A stretch of DNA of 64,000 bases from Clostridium cadaveris (GTDB lineage Bacteria; Bacillota; Clostridia; Clostridiales; Clostridiaceae), in NCBI RefSeq assembly GCF_020911725.1, contig NZ_CP076620.1, positions 2,927,001 to 2,991,000 on the forward strand. The letters run 5' to 3'. The notes under the pieces were generated by a model. The model saw only the letters and a program-made list of their open reading frames with translations. It made no database searches and was not told where the DNA came from. The translations under genes and the position numbers were made by a program. Position 1 is the stretch's first letter. Each line of letters opens with the position of its first letter. Below are positions 48,478 through 57,795 of the stretch, one piece after another.

Positions 48478-49113
48478 ATGAACATGAACAAAGTAATATA
48501 CAGGGAAATAATTAAATCAGATTATGCTACTATTAAGGAATTAATTGGAGAGGCATTTGGCTTTAATAACTTTATTAAAGATAAATTATTATTAAATACA
48601 GTATTAGATAGTTATCTAAAAGATTCTATTTCAAATAGCTCATTTGGCAAAGTAGCTGAAAAGGATAATAAAGTAATTGGTTTTATTTTAGGAAATTCTA
48701 AAAATGATAAAAACCATATAAAATACTCCAATGATGCTTCTGAATCTGATAGTAGGGAAATTGATTTAATACTGAATAATGAAGAAAATAAATTTTTACT
48801 TGGAGAACTATCAAAAATTCAAGATTCATACAACGAGCTTATAGAAGGCAAAGAAGATAACTTTCAAGGAGCTATACAGTTATTTATTGTATCTAAAGAA
48901 TCTAGAGGACTTGGTGTTGGAAAAACTTTAATTAACTATTTATTTGATTATATGAAAAATAAAGACGTAAAATCCTTATACTTATTTACTGATACTAGAT
49001 GCAATTACGGATTTTATGATAGCCAAAACTTTAATAGATTAAATGAAAAGGAATTATGCTTAGACAGTTTAAATTTAAAACTAAATACTTTTCTCTATGA
49101 ATATAAATTTTAA
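48478..49113 (+). CDS. GNAT family N-acetyltransferase
   Basis: 211 residues. Acetyl-CoA binding motif A is visible as LFIVSKESRGLGVGKTLINYL (about 140-160, with the Q/RxxGxG/A-like RGLGVG loop), followed by motif B YGFYDSQNF near 182. A central acidic insert (about 75-125) is unusual in length. The substrate cannot be inferred. AAAGGAT precedes the ATG by about 8 nt. Monocistronic. Confidence 0.82.
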   Translation: MNMNKVIYREIIKSDYATIKELIGEAFGFNNFIKDKLLLNTVLDSYLKDSISNSSFGKVAEKDNKVIGFILGNSKNDKNHIKYSNDASESDSREIDLILNNEENKFLLGELSKIQDSYNELIEGKEDNFQGAIQLFIVSKESRGLGVGKTLINYLFDYMKNKDVKSLYLFTDTRCNYGFYDSQNFNRLNEKELCLDSLNLKLNTFLYEYKF

Positions 49114-49127
49114 TTCATAATATATTT

Positions 49128-49164
49128 ATTGAACCGTACCAATTATTTGTGGTACGGTTCTCCG
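49128..49164. terminator. Hairpin between the GNAT and HAD genes
   Basis: Perfect 10-bp stem (49131-49140 with 49151-49160), between two convergent genes. The flanking T tracts are poor on both strands, so function as a terminator is only likely from its position. Confidence 0.55.
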
Positions 49165-49216
49165 TATCATATATAAAAATCTTACTATTCTTTTGTTTTT
49201 GAAATTTTAAATAAAT

Positions 49217-49846
49217 CTATATTCCCAATACCTTTAATAAATCTTTTGGTTCATTTAAATTATAATCTGCTTCTATTCCATTAGTATCTGACGCTCCCCA
49301 TATTGCAAATGCAAAATCCATACCGGCTGACTTAGCAGCGTTATAATCTGCAAAAGTATCTCCAACATATATTACTTCTTTAGGGGATACCTCTAGAGTT
49401 TCTGCTACTTTTAATAATGGCTCTGGATGTGGTTTATGATTTTCTGTATCTTCTGCTAAGATAACACTTTTCATATACTTTTGTAATCCAGTTTTAAAAA
49501 AATCTATTTCATACTGAGCCCTAGTTTTAGAGCTTGATATGCCGCATAAAATATTATTCTTATCTAAAGTTTCAATTACTTCTTTGAATCCATCATATAA
49601 TTCAGCACCATTTTCATATTCATTAACATATTTTACCCACTTTGAATAAGACTTCTCAATATCATTAAAGCCTAGTAATTCTAAGGTTTTCTTTCCTGAA
49701 TAGGCTTTATATTTTAGAAGGTCATTATATGAAATATCTTTATTTAGTTCCTCTTTAATTAACCTTTGTAATGGTATCATATTCATCTCTTCTGTATTTA
49801 GCATTGTCCCATCTAAATCAAAAATTATACACTTATATTTTTTCAT
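49217..49846 (-). CDS. HAD-superfamily hydrolase (phosphatase, PGMB/phosphoglycolate-like)
   Basis: 209 residues, subfamily IA. Motif I is FDLDGTMLNTEE (near 10), motif II lies in CGISSSKTR (near 100), and motif III/IV in GDTFADYNAAKSAGMDFAFAIWG (read in parts, near 165). The cap domain is a small helical type at 18-90. It probably dephosphorylates a small sugar phosphate or nucleotide; the exact substrate is not readable. AAGGGGA precedes the ATG. Confidence 0.85.
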   Translation of the reverse strand: MKKYKCIIFDLDGTMLNTEEMNMIPLQRLIKEELNKDISYNDLLKYKAYSGKKTLELLGFNDIEKSYSKWVKYVNEYENGAELYDGFKEVIETLDKNNILCGISSSKTRAQYEIDFFKTGLQKYMKSVILAEDTENHKPHPEPLLKVAETLEVSPKEVIYVGDTFADYNAAKSAGMDFAFAIWGASDTNGIEADYNLNEPKDLLKVLGI

Positions 49847-50067
49847 TTTTATATATCCCCTTTTTTATTCGATAATATTTTGCCCTCTATATTTATTTTA
49901 TATAATCATTGAGCAATATCCAAGTTACAATATAAATATTACGTTGTTTAGGTGCCTTATTCTCCTTAATCTATTTAGTAAACATATTATTTAATTAAGT
50001 TACGATATATAAACTCCTAATTTTGTAGCTTTTTTGTAACTTCTTAAAATATGTACTTTTATATGTT

Positions 50068-50118
50068 CTAAAGCAATAAAAAAGCACACCATTTTCTGGT
50101 GTACTTTTTTATTGCTAT
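50068..50118. terminator. Strong terminator closing the ECF/transcobalamin-like operon
   Basis: A 20-bp, nearly perfect inverted repeat (50072-50091 with 50097-50116), including A6 and T6 tracts within the stem. It lies just past the last gene of the operon and can act in both directions. Confidence 0.9.
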
Positions 50119-50135
50119 ATATTTACATTAATTTT

Positions 50136-50378
50136 TTATGCTTTATTTTGATTTCTTCTTCTTTTTCGTTTTACTCTATTTCGAGCTTTTTTCCCCATAT
50201 AAGTTGGACTAATTTCTTTTAAACCTGCTTGCTCCAATGCGCGAGGCCACGGGCCAAGCATTCGTCTAATAAATCTTGCTGTTTCTTCTTGAAAATCAGC
50301 TTTTTTAGGCAATCTTCCAATTTCACTTGCCTTGCTTTGCAATAACTCAAGTGCTTCTTTTTTACATTTATCATTCAT
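50136..50378 (-). CDS. Homing-endonuclease-associated repeat (HNR) protein
   Basis: 80 residues. The segment GRLPKKADFQEETARFIRRMLGPWPRALEQAGL (read in parts, about 21-53) matches the homing endonuclease-associated repeat, a small DNA-binding helical unit with a typical GxxPxxxDF and FGSWxxAL-like pattern. The C-terminus is very basic (KKARNRVKRKRRRNQNK). No nuclease domain is attached. The start overlaps the 3' end of the EcfS gene by 8 nt, indicating translational coupling. It may be a small DNA-binding regulator of the operon, which is unproven. Confidence 0.7.
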   Translation of the reverse strand: MNDKCKKEALELLQSKASEIGRLPKKADFQEETARFIRRMLGPWPRALEQAGLKEISPTYMGKKARNRVKRKRRRNQNKA

Positions 50379-51120
50379 AATAACTTTGTGATCTCCTAGC
50401 TTCTTGAAATAATCCGTATTTTATCGTAATACGTTCCAAAATATCTCCCATGCTCTTATACATTAATTGCAAAAATATAATGTTAGAAATCATGTATTCT
50501 ATTGTAACTGGGATTGCCGAAACACATACGGCTAAGTAACGACTAAGATTGAATGTTCCATCTGCCCACAATGTTGTCCAACTATCCATAATTAAAGAAA
50601 AAAGAACTCCTGAAAATGCACCATATATCATCAAATTTATTTTCTTTCGCTTCAAATTAGGAGCTAGTGCTCCAGCTAAAAATCCAATAAATCCCCATGA
50701 AAACATTTGGAATGGTGTCCAAGGACCTTGACCAAAATAAAAATTTGAGGCAACTGCAGACAATGATCCAACTACAAATCCAACTTCTTTCCCTAAGTAG
50801 ACAGCAACAATCACAGTAATTGCAGTTACTGGTTTAAACCCAGGAATCCACGCAAATAAAAATCTTCCTAATGTAGATATAGTAATTAGTACAGCGATAA
50901 TTATAAGCTCTTTGTTGCTAGTCTCTTTTCTCTCAAAATGTACAAAAATAGGAATACACGATAAAATCGCAACCACAAGTGATATCCATGCATAAATTTT
51001 TTCAGGAAAAATTACTGTGCCTATCCATATCGACAATGGAATCACCACAATAATTAGGAAGATACCAATCTGAGATTTTTTATTCTTCTCACCATTTTTA
51101 TGTTTTATTGTTTCTCTCAT
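50371..51120 (-). CDS. ECF transporter S component (substrate-binding membrane subunit)
   Basis: 249 residues with six or seven membrane helices after a basic N-terminus. The stretch FYFGQGPWTPFQMFSWGFIGFLAG (read in parts, about 125-150) and FAWIPGFKPVTAITVIVAVYLG are typical of S components near vitamin/cobalamin-type (CbrT-like) groups. It binds the substrate and docks with EcfT/EcfA encoded just upstream. AAGGAGA precedes the ATG. Substrate specificity cannot be read directly; DUF4430 proteins in the same operon point to a corrinoid-like ligand. Confidence 0.8.
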   Translation of the reverse strand: MRETIKHKNGEKNKKSQIGIFLIIVVIPLSIWIGTVIFPEKIYAWISLVVAILSCIPIFVHFERKETSNKELIIIAVLITISTLGRFLFAWIPGFKPVTAITVIVAVYLGKEVGFVVGSLSAVASNFYFGQGPWTPFQMFSWGFIGFLAGALAPNLKRKKINLMIYGAFSGVLFSLIMDSWTTLWADGTFNLSRYLAVCVSAIPVTIEYMISNIIFLQLMYKSMGDILERITIKYGLFQEARRSQSYYE

Positions 51121-51132
51121 ATTTATATCTCC

Positions 51133-52812
51133 TTATTTAACTTTTAATTGATTCATTTTACAAAGTTTAACAACATCATCACATGTAATAGCATTTTTAT
51201 AAAGATTTCTAGCAATTCTATTTGCAGCCGTTGTATAAAAATTATTATCTGCAAAAAATGCTGTTGGAGTATCAATAGATGTAATCTCACCATCAAAGAA
51301 TAAAGCACATCTGTCAGCATTTATAGCAGCGAATTCGATATCGTGTGTAACAATAACAATTGTTATTCCCTCTTTCTTTAAGTCTTTTAAAATTAAAGAA
51401 AGGCTTTGCTTTGAATATGTATCTATTCCTTTAGTAGGCTCATCTAATAAAAGTATCTTTGGCTTCAATAAAAGCATTTTTGCAAGAGCGGCTTTTTGCT
51501 GCTCTCCTCCACTTAAATCATATGGATGGCAATCCAGCAAATGTAATATACCTAACTTATTTGAAACATCCTGAATCAAAGCTTCTTTTTCCGAATTTTC
51601 ATACTCCATTATTTTGCAAATTTCCTGAAAATCATCAAGTACTGTTTTTTTCAGGAATACCATCTGTGGATTTTGTGGAAGTAATGCAATATTATAACGA
51701 TATAAAGAATTACCTTTAAATTCAGATATCTTCTTTCCTTGTACTAAGGTTTTACCTCTATATGCTTTATTGATCCCCGCAAGTACATTTAAAGTGGTGG
51801 TTTTTCCAGTTCCATTTCCACCTAATATACAGAAGGTCTCTCCTTCATAAACTGAAAAAGTAACCCCACGTAATACGTCCGGCAAATCTCGTTCATATCG
51901 AAACCAAATATTTTTCATTTCTAATACAATTCTTTCACTATGACAATAAGGAATGATATCTAGTGTATTTATCTTTGCATCATAATTCTCTTCTAAAAAA
52001 TTACGTCCATCTTTTACTGTCAAAGGGCATGCACCCTCTACATCAAGACCATGAAAAATACGAACAGCACTAGGAAGTCCTGTAAGCATCTTATGTTCTC
52101 CATTAATTTTACGAAGTTTACTACTAACTTGATCTGGGAAATCAAATAGCAAAATATTTCCTTCCTCTAGTAGCATTACCTTATCTGCAATTGGGAATAC
52201 GTCCTCTAAACGATGTTCTACTAAAATTATCGTCAACCCTAATTCCTTATTCAGTTTCTGTAATGTACCAATAAAATCAGCAGCCGCAATTGGATCTAGC
52301 TGCGATGTAGGCTCGTCTAAAATTAATATTTTGGGTTGCATAACCATAATAGATGCCAAGTTCAGCATCTGCTTTTGTCCCCCAGAAAGTTCACTAGTAT
52401 TTTTTCGAAACCAAGTTTGAATTCCAAAGTAACTAGCCATTTCTGATACCCTACGTCTAATTATTTCAGTGGGATATCCTAGATTCTCTAATCCAAAAGC
52501 AAGCTCATGCCACACCTTATCTGTTACAACTTGATTTTCTGGATTTTGAAGAACATAACCAATATCACATGTAGAAGTACGTTCATCTAACTCACTTTGA
52601 TTAATCCCACGATATATAATCTTTCCTTTTTTTTCTCCGTATGGAGCTAATTCTCTTTTTAAAAGCTTTAATAAAGTGGTTTTCCCACATCCTGATTCTC
52701 CACAAATAACTACAAAATCTCCAGAATTAATGGAAAATGAGATATTATCCAGTGCAACTTTTTTTGCTCCTGCATAACGGAAGCTTAAATTTTCGATACG
52801 TAATATTTCCAT
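51133..52812 (-). CDS. ECF transporter ATPase, two ABC domains fused
   Basis: 559 residues. Domain 1: Walker A GESGCGKTTLLK (near 35), signature ELSGGQKQML, Walker B ILILDEPTSQLDP. Domain 2: Walker A GGNGTGKTTTLN (near 330), signature DLSGGEQQKAAL, Walker B ILLLDEPTKGID. The linker carries a stretch FHGLDVEGACPLTVKDGRNF. This is the EcfA-EcfA' fusion found in dedicated (group I) ECF importers. It overlaps the ecfT end by 28 nt. AAGGAGA precedes the ATG. Confidence 0.93.
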   Translation of the reverse strand: MEILRIENLSFRYAGAKKVALDNISFSINSGDFVVICGESGCGKTTLLKLLKRELAPYGEKKGKIIYRGINQSELDERTSTCDIGYVLQNPENQVVTDKVWHELAFGLENLGYPTEIIRRRVSEMASYFGIQTWFRKNTSELSGGQKQMLNLASIMVMQPKILILDEPTSQLDPIAAADFIGTLQKLNKELGLTIILVEHRLEDVFPIADKVMLLEEGNILLFDFPDQVSSKLRKINGEHKMLTGLPSAVRIFHGLDVEGACPLTVKDGRNFLEENYDAKINTLDIIPYCHSERIVLEMKNIWFRYERDLPDVLRGVTFSVYEGETFCILGGNGTGKTTTLNVLAGINKAYRGKTLVQGKKISEFKGNSLYRYNIALLPQNPQMVFLKKTVLDDFQEICKIMEYENSEKEALIQDVSNKLGILHLLDCHPYDLSGGEQQKAALAKMLLLKPKILLLDEPTKGIDTYSKQSLSLILKDLKKEGITIVIVTHDIEFAAINADRCALFFDGEITSIDTPTAFFADNNFYTTAANRIARNLYKNAITCDDVVKLCKMNQLKVK

Positions 52813-53666
52813 TTTAAATTCTCCTTAATTTCTATTATGAATGGAAGAAAGCATAAAATCCCAAATGATATATATACTGTCCATGCAAGTGGCGTCTGAG
52901 GTATTTCTGTCATACGAGGATAAAAGTAAAATTCCGTTGTATGAAATAACATCCCTACTATTACAATAGTTAAATTAGTAATAATAATTCCCATAACAAT
53001 ACCATCCTGCAAAGTGAAGTGAAACATTGAAAAATGACTGCGTCCTTTTAATCCATATCCTCGTGCTTTCATAGAATCTCCTGTATCAACCGCATTTTCT
53101 ATAGACCACATTAAAATTGCTGAAAACACTCGTAGTCCACTTCTAATTTTATCTACATAACTATTTGATGAATAAAGTCCCATTGCTTTCTGCATTTGAT
53201 GTACCTTTTTAATTTGAGTTTTAAACAAAGGAACAAATCGTAATACTATAGATAAAAGTAAAGAAAGTTTTGGAATTATTTCTCCAAATAAATATAATAT
53301 TTTTTCACTAGTCATAATATAGTTATGACATTTAAACCAATACATAACTGCAACAATCATTAGTGCAATATCAAATCCATACAGTATTGCTTCCAAAGTA
53401 ACAGGATTTCCATTTAAAAAAAATAATGGTGTAACTCCATTATGCGAAAACAATGGATTTGTTATAGCAATCATAAGAAACAAAGGTATATAAAACAATA
53501 AATTATTTAAAATTTCTTTCGGTCTATTCATAATGGAACAAAAACAAATTCCACCAATAAGTGCCAATACTAGAATAACAGGATTAACTGTGAACATAGC
53601 AATTAGCAATACAGAAAGAAAATAAATCAACAGTACTGTAGGATGATAAGAACCAAATGCTTTCAT
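52785..53666 (-). CDS. ECF transporter T component (CbiQ/EcfT family)
   Basis: About 293 residues with five or six helices. A cytosolic helical segment carries the coupling motif KARGYGLKGR (near 205), which inserts in the ATPase grooves, and the second charged helix KIRSGLRVFSAI precedes it. It is the energy-transducing scaffold between EcfS and the fused ATPase. ATG 53666 with GAAGGTG upstream is preferred over a GTG three codons earlier. The 3' end overlaps the ATPase gene, so expression is tightly coupled. Confidence 0.9.
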   Translation of the reverse strand: MKAFGSYHPTVLLIYFLSVLLIAMFTVNPVILVLALIGGICFCSIMNRPKEILNNLLFYIPLFLMIAITNPLFSHNGVTPLFFLNGNPVTLEAILYGFDIALMIVAVMYWFKCHNYIMTSEKILYLFGEIIPKLSLLLSIVLRFVPLFKTQIKKVHQMQKAMGLYSSNSYVDKIRSGLRVFSAILMWSIENAVDTGDSMKARGYGLKGRSHFSMFHFTLQDGIVMGIIITNLTIVIVGMLFHTTEFYFYPRMTEIPQTPLAWTVYISFGILCFLPFIIEIKENLKWKYYVSKI

Positions 53667-53693
53667 AATTTTCACCTTCTCATCTTCTTAAGT

Positions 53694-54242
53694 TTACTTT
53701 GTTTCATTCCATTTACATCCAACATCTTTTCCTAAATTACAAGTGTATACCCACTCTATAACATCTCCATCTTTTAATTGATATTTAGAGCATCCATAAT
53801 TAGGGAAATCCCCATTTACTAAATACATCCACCCAGACAAAGGTCCACAAGAAAACTCATATAAATAATTAATTCCTTGAACATATGCACTTCCAAAACT
53901 ATTCTTCTCAGCTCCTTCATATTCCATTTGAATACGATTATAACGAACTGCTCGATCTAAAATATCGAAGACAGTATCTCCTGAACGTAAAACATATTTT
54001 GTAGGAGAAAGAATAACGCCATCCTTAGGTATGAATTCATTCGACTTTAATTTTTTAGATAACTTATCATAATTATCTAGTACCGTATCACAACGTATAC
54101 TAATAGTTACAGTTTGGCTGCTTTCTGTAATGTCATCAATATGAGTCATATAATATTCATCCACTGATTGGATATCAGTACCCATTACAAGCACAGAAAT
54201 CAAGAGTATTAGAGCAAAAATTCCCAATATATCTTTTTTCAT
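53694..54242 (-). CDS. Secreted or anchored DUF4430 (transcobalamin beta-domain-like) protein
   Basis: About 182 residues. N-terminal hydrophobic segment (about 5-22) without a lipobox Cys. The C-terminal half is DUF4430: GDTVFDILDRAVRYN, SGWMYLVNGDFPNYG and YQLKDGDVIEWVYT. The W-x(3)-NG-x(4)-G and DGD-x-I signatures match the beta domain of animal intrinsic factor/transcobalamin. Directly upstream of ecfT, so it is likely the ligand-facing partner of the importer. ATG 54242 is preferred by spacing from GGAGGG. Confidence 0.83.
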   Translation of the reverse strand: MKKDILGIFALILLISVLVMGTDIQSVDEYYMTHIDDITESSQTVTISIRCDTVLDNYDKLSKKLKSNEFIPKDGVILSPTKYVLRSGDTVFDILDRAVRYNRIQMEYEGAEKNSFGSAYVQGINYLYEFSCGPLSGWMYLVNGDFPNYGCSKYQLKDGDVIEWVYTCNLGKDVGCKWNETK

Positions 54243-54258
54243 CATACTCCCTCCAATA

Positions 54259-56616
54259 TTAATAAATGCAATTCACTAAACGATATTTTAAGTTTCTAAA
54301 AAACTTAGCATTGTAGCGAATTTTCTTTTGTATTTTATCTTTTGTATCAATTAAATATTGCCTTTGAAGTGAATTCATTTCATGTCTACTATATCTAGCT
54401 TCTTCATATATTTGTAATGCCTTTTGAAAATCTGACGTATCATCCTTTAACCATTCTCTTAAAGATATATCTACCTCATATATTTCATTTTCATCTTTTA
54501 TCACACCTGTTACAATCATCATATCTGCTATATATGAAAATATTTGAATAATGCTTTCTTGAATATCAGAGCTTTCAAAAGTTTTTAGTCTTCTTTTCAA
54601 TTTGAGTCTTTTATAAAGAACTATCATTATTAGTGCTAATAATATTAAAATTATAAGCCCCAATGTAAATTTCATAACATTTAAAACGAAACTAAAATGC
54701 TTCATCTTATCCATTTCACTTATTCCTTCATTGACATCCTGTTCATTATTACCATTATCATTCTGTTCTATATTACTTTCTTCATAATCCATATTAGGAA
54801 GGCCTGATAATTCATCATCCTTTTCCATAATATTTAAATATGGTGGCGTAACTTCAAATGGTATCCATCCAACTCCATCTTGATAAAACTCCACCCAAGC
54901 ATGTGCATGTGTTTCATCTATGGAAATTGCCGAATTTGCAAGCACTCCCTTTACATCATCTGGAGTAATAACGAACCCTTCTACATATCTAGCAGGAATC
55001 TTATAATATCTAAACATTAAAGTCGCTGCTGTAGCGTAATGCACAGAATATCCTTCGCAGCTTCCTTCCAAAAAATTTTGCAAGAAATCATTTCCATTAT
55101 CCGTAAAGTGTACATCAGTACTGTATGATAGTTTAGTTGTTAAATACGACAATATATTTTGTTTTGCATTATAATAATTCAAATGCGTATTTCCTTCTAA
55201 ATTGTAGTCACCCAAATGATTCTTTAATAAATTCCTTATATTTTCTGGCATATCCAAATAAGTATCATATACGAATTCATTATAGTGCTCTTCACTATTA
55301 ATGTATGACTCAATATCTTTTTCATTTGAGCTTAATTGACTGTTTAATTTTTGAGATAAAGTTGTATAACTCTTTACTTGATTTAACAATGCAGTGTATT
55401 TATAGTACCTATTACCCTTAAATCCATTAGCTAATATATTCTCGTCACCTATATTATCTTCAGGCAAAGATATACTACCTCCGTCAACAAGTTCATATGG
55501 TGAGTATATATATTTGCTGTTTGCTCCAATATTACGTATAGATATTTGATTATACTTATCATTTGTTATAGAACTATCTACTGATTGAGCTAAATTGGCA
55601 ATCTGTGTTTGTCCATAAAACCCTTCTTCATGAAGCCAGTAAAAAAGATCTTTACTTTCGAATAATTTAGAATTAGAAATATTATCCCAGCCTCTACCAT
55701 TATATTTACTACCAACAAAACCTCTTAAATATAAAGAATCAGGCTTATTCATTACAATTTCTAATTGTTCTTTCTCTGTTGGATGAAATGGTTTTAGATT
55801 TCGAAAATCTCCCTCTGGCATAATGTTAGTCCCTTGATATCTAGCATTATGAACTAAATTGTCCATGCTAGATTTCGCTGAAGAAAATATATTCATTCCT
55901 TCATAATTATCTGTAAATCCTGTCAAAGAGAAAATAACTACACTTAAAATACAAATAATCCCCGTAGCCCCTCCTAATATAAAGGTAATCCGTTTATTTG
56001 CACAGATCTTTCCAATTACTATTCCAAGTACAAAAATACTCCAAAATATAAGAAGTATAGGTTGTACTTGGCATTTTAGTACACCACATAGTACTAGTAG
56101 GATACATGAACAAATAGTAGGTATTATAATCTCTTTGTTTTTACTAGAAAAAGTAATCGGATATGCCATAATAAATGTTAATATCCCTATAAATAACATC
56201 TGGGATAATACATATTCTTCTTTTAAAACAGGCACTGAAAAAATGGGCATAATTTTCCCAAAGCAATTTCCGAATGTATCTAAAACCTGATTTATTGTAA
56301 TATAAAATCCGCCTAGTATCTTCGTATATACTAACAATGCTGCAAGAATTCCAAATAATAAAATACCAAAACTCAAAATACGTATTTTCCCTCCATAGGA
56401 ATATAAAAATTGGATTCCTATGGATAAAAATGCTGCACCTAATACAATTAAGTATGTATTTTTAATAGAAAATATAACGCATAATAAGTTAATAAAACTT
56501 ACGGTACCTATAAAGGCTAAAAGCCATTCCCACCATAAATCTCTTGGAGAAAACTCTAGGGACAATTCTTTTTCAACTTTTGCAAACTTTAATGTACTTC
56601 TTACTGAACTATTCAT
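54259..56616 (-). CDS. Transglutaminase-like membrane protein (TgpA/DUF3488-type architecture)
   Basis: 785 residues. Seven or so N-terminal helices (about 30-235), then a large extracellular region with a transglutaminase core: Cys in GSCEGYSVHYATAATLMF (about 513), His in THAHAWVEF and Asp-equivalent region GWIPFEVTPPY. After it come an Asn-rich linker, a membrane helix (about 650-675) and a C-terminal cytosolic DUF4129-like domain. Such proteins usually accompany MoxR and DUF58, as here. Cys and His are present, so it may be catalytic. Ribosome binding site AAAGGGGG. Confidence 0.9.
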   Translation of the reverse strand: MNSSVRSTLKFAKVEKELSLEFSPRDLWWEWLLAFIGTVSFINLLCVIFSIKNTYLIVLGAAFLSIGIQFLYSYGGKIRILSFGILLFGILAALLVYTKILGGFYITINQVLDTFGNCFGKIMPIFSVPVLKEEYVLSQMLFIGILTFIMAYPITFSSKNKEIIIPTICSCILLVLCGVLKCQVQPILLIFWSIFVLGIVIGKICANKRITFILGGATGIICILSVVIFSLTGFTDNYEGMNIFSSAKSSMDNLVHNARYQGTNIMPEGDFRNLKPFHPTEKEQLEIVMNKPDSLYLRGFVGSKYNGRGWDNISNSKLFESKDLFYWLHEEGFYGQTQIANLAQSVDSSITNDKYNQISIRNIGANSKYIYSPYELVDGGSISLPEDNIGDENILANGFKGNRYYKYTALLNQVKSYTTLSQKLNSQLSSNEKDIESYINSEEHYNEFVYDTYLDMPENIRNLLKNHLGDYNLEGNTHLNYYNAKQNILSYLTTKLSYSTDVHFTDNGNDFLQNFLEGSCEGYSVHYATAATLMFRYYKIPARYVEGFVITPDDVKGVLANSAISIDETHAHAWVEFYQDGVGWIPFEVTPPYLNIMEKDDELSGLPNMDYEESNIEQNDNGNNEQDVNEGISEMDKMKHFSFVLNVMKFTLGLIILILLALIMIVLYKRLKLKRRLKTFESSDIQESIIQIFSYIADMMIVTGVIKDENEIYEVDISLREWLKDDTSDFQKALQIYEEARYSRHEMNSLQRQYLIDTKDKIQKKIRYNAKFFRNLKYRLVNCIY

Positions 56617-56628
56617 AATATGCCCCCT

Positions 56629-57795
56629 TTAAATCCTAATATTAAGCAAATCTGTTTTCATACTATCAGATGAAAATGGAATGATTTCAGCCTTGCCATC
56701 CTCATAAACCTCTTGTGTCTTTTCCTTTTCAACTAAAAGCACAGTTGTTCTTTGATATTGCAATAATTCTGATGGTGGTACAACTGGGGAGACACAAAGA
56801 ATATTGGAAAAATCATGATCTTTACAGTTTTTCATGTAGTGTTCTAAGCATGAAATTTCATCAACTTTAATCTGTAAAGACAATAATTTCAGAATGATAT
56901 CTGCTAAATCATCCTCACTATTAATTTCATATATATTAAATTCATTACTTTTCTGATCTTGCCAAGCCATTCCATGTGCAATACCATTTGCTAGTAAAAT
57001 CCTGCTTAAAGCTACATTCACCTCTATAATAGTGTCTATTACCTTATACTCAGGCAGCTCATCTTGGTTGCTCACTCCTGTATTTAGAAGAATAAGTACC
57101 AATCTAGAAACAGGATTACCTCCTTCACGAACAATCAAATTATCTAGTTTCTGCGTTAGCTTCCAATTGATACTTTTAGGACTGTCTCCTTGTATATATT
57201 CTCGATATCCAAAAGGCTCACTCATATCGAAACCAGATTTGGAATCAGAATAATCCGTTGCTTCCAAATCTGTATGATTTGCATTATTAATCCTAATATC
57301 ACTAGATATCCAATCTGGCAAAACAAGCATATTGCCTTTTACCTCACAAGATTTTGACCTATATGTCAATAAAAAAACATCATATATTTTCATATCTGTG
57401 GCTGAAAAATCAATTTTTCCACAGAAATCATCCTTTATTTTAACTGGAATATCTATTTTACCAAAGGAAGGAACAGATACTTGTACTGGAAATTCAACTT
57501 TTTCACCCGTTAATAAATTTTCACCGTATAGTGTAAACTTAATTCTTACATATGGAAGATACCCCTTGTTTATCACCTGAATATTTCCATGAGCTGTTTT
57601 TTTCTTGTCCGTATTTTCAGGAAATTTAACTATAATAGAAATCTTAGGCGATGTAAAAAGGTATATAAATAAACTTAGTAAGGTTATCATTATAGTTAGA
57701 ACCAGCAATATAAAAGCGCCGGCTGTATTTATAAAAACATTAGCAATCAGTAGAAATATAATCCAAAGTATATAGTAAACTCTTGCTTTCATCAT
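56629..57795 (-). CDS. DUF58 domain-containing membrane protein
   Basis: 388 residues. Two N-terminal helices (about 8-50) are followed by a beta-rich region and the DUF58 domain with FDMSEPFGYREYIQGDSPKSINWKLTQKLDNLIVREGG (read in parts, about 190-228). This vWA-like domain works with MoxR AAA+ ATPases. The start overlaps the moxR stop in an ATGA arrangement, so the two are translationally coupled. Confidence 0.92.
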   Translation of the reverse strand: MMKARVYYILWIIFLLIANVFINTAGAFILLVLTIMITLLSLFIYLFTSPKISIIVKFPENTDKKKTAHGNIQVINKGYLPYVRIKFTLYGENLLTGEKVEFPVQVSVPSFGKIDIPVKIKDDFCGKIDFSATDMKIYDVFLLTYRSKSCEVKGNMLVLPDWISSDIRINNANHTDLEATDYSDSKSGFDMSEPFGYREYIQGDSPKSINWKLTQKLDNLIVREGGNPVSRLVLILLNTGVSNQDELPEYKVIDTIIEVNVALSRILLANGIAHGMAWQDQKSNEFNIYEINSEDDLADIILKLLSLQIKVDEISCLEHYMKNCKDHDFSNILCVSPVVPPSELLQYQRTTVLLVEKEKTQEVYEDGKAEIIPFSSDSMKTDLLNIRI

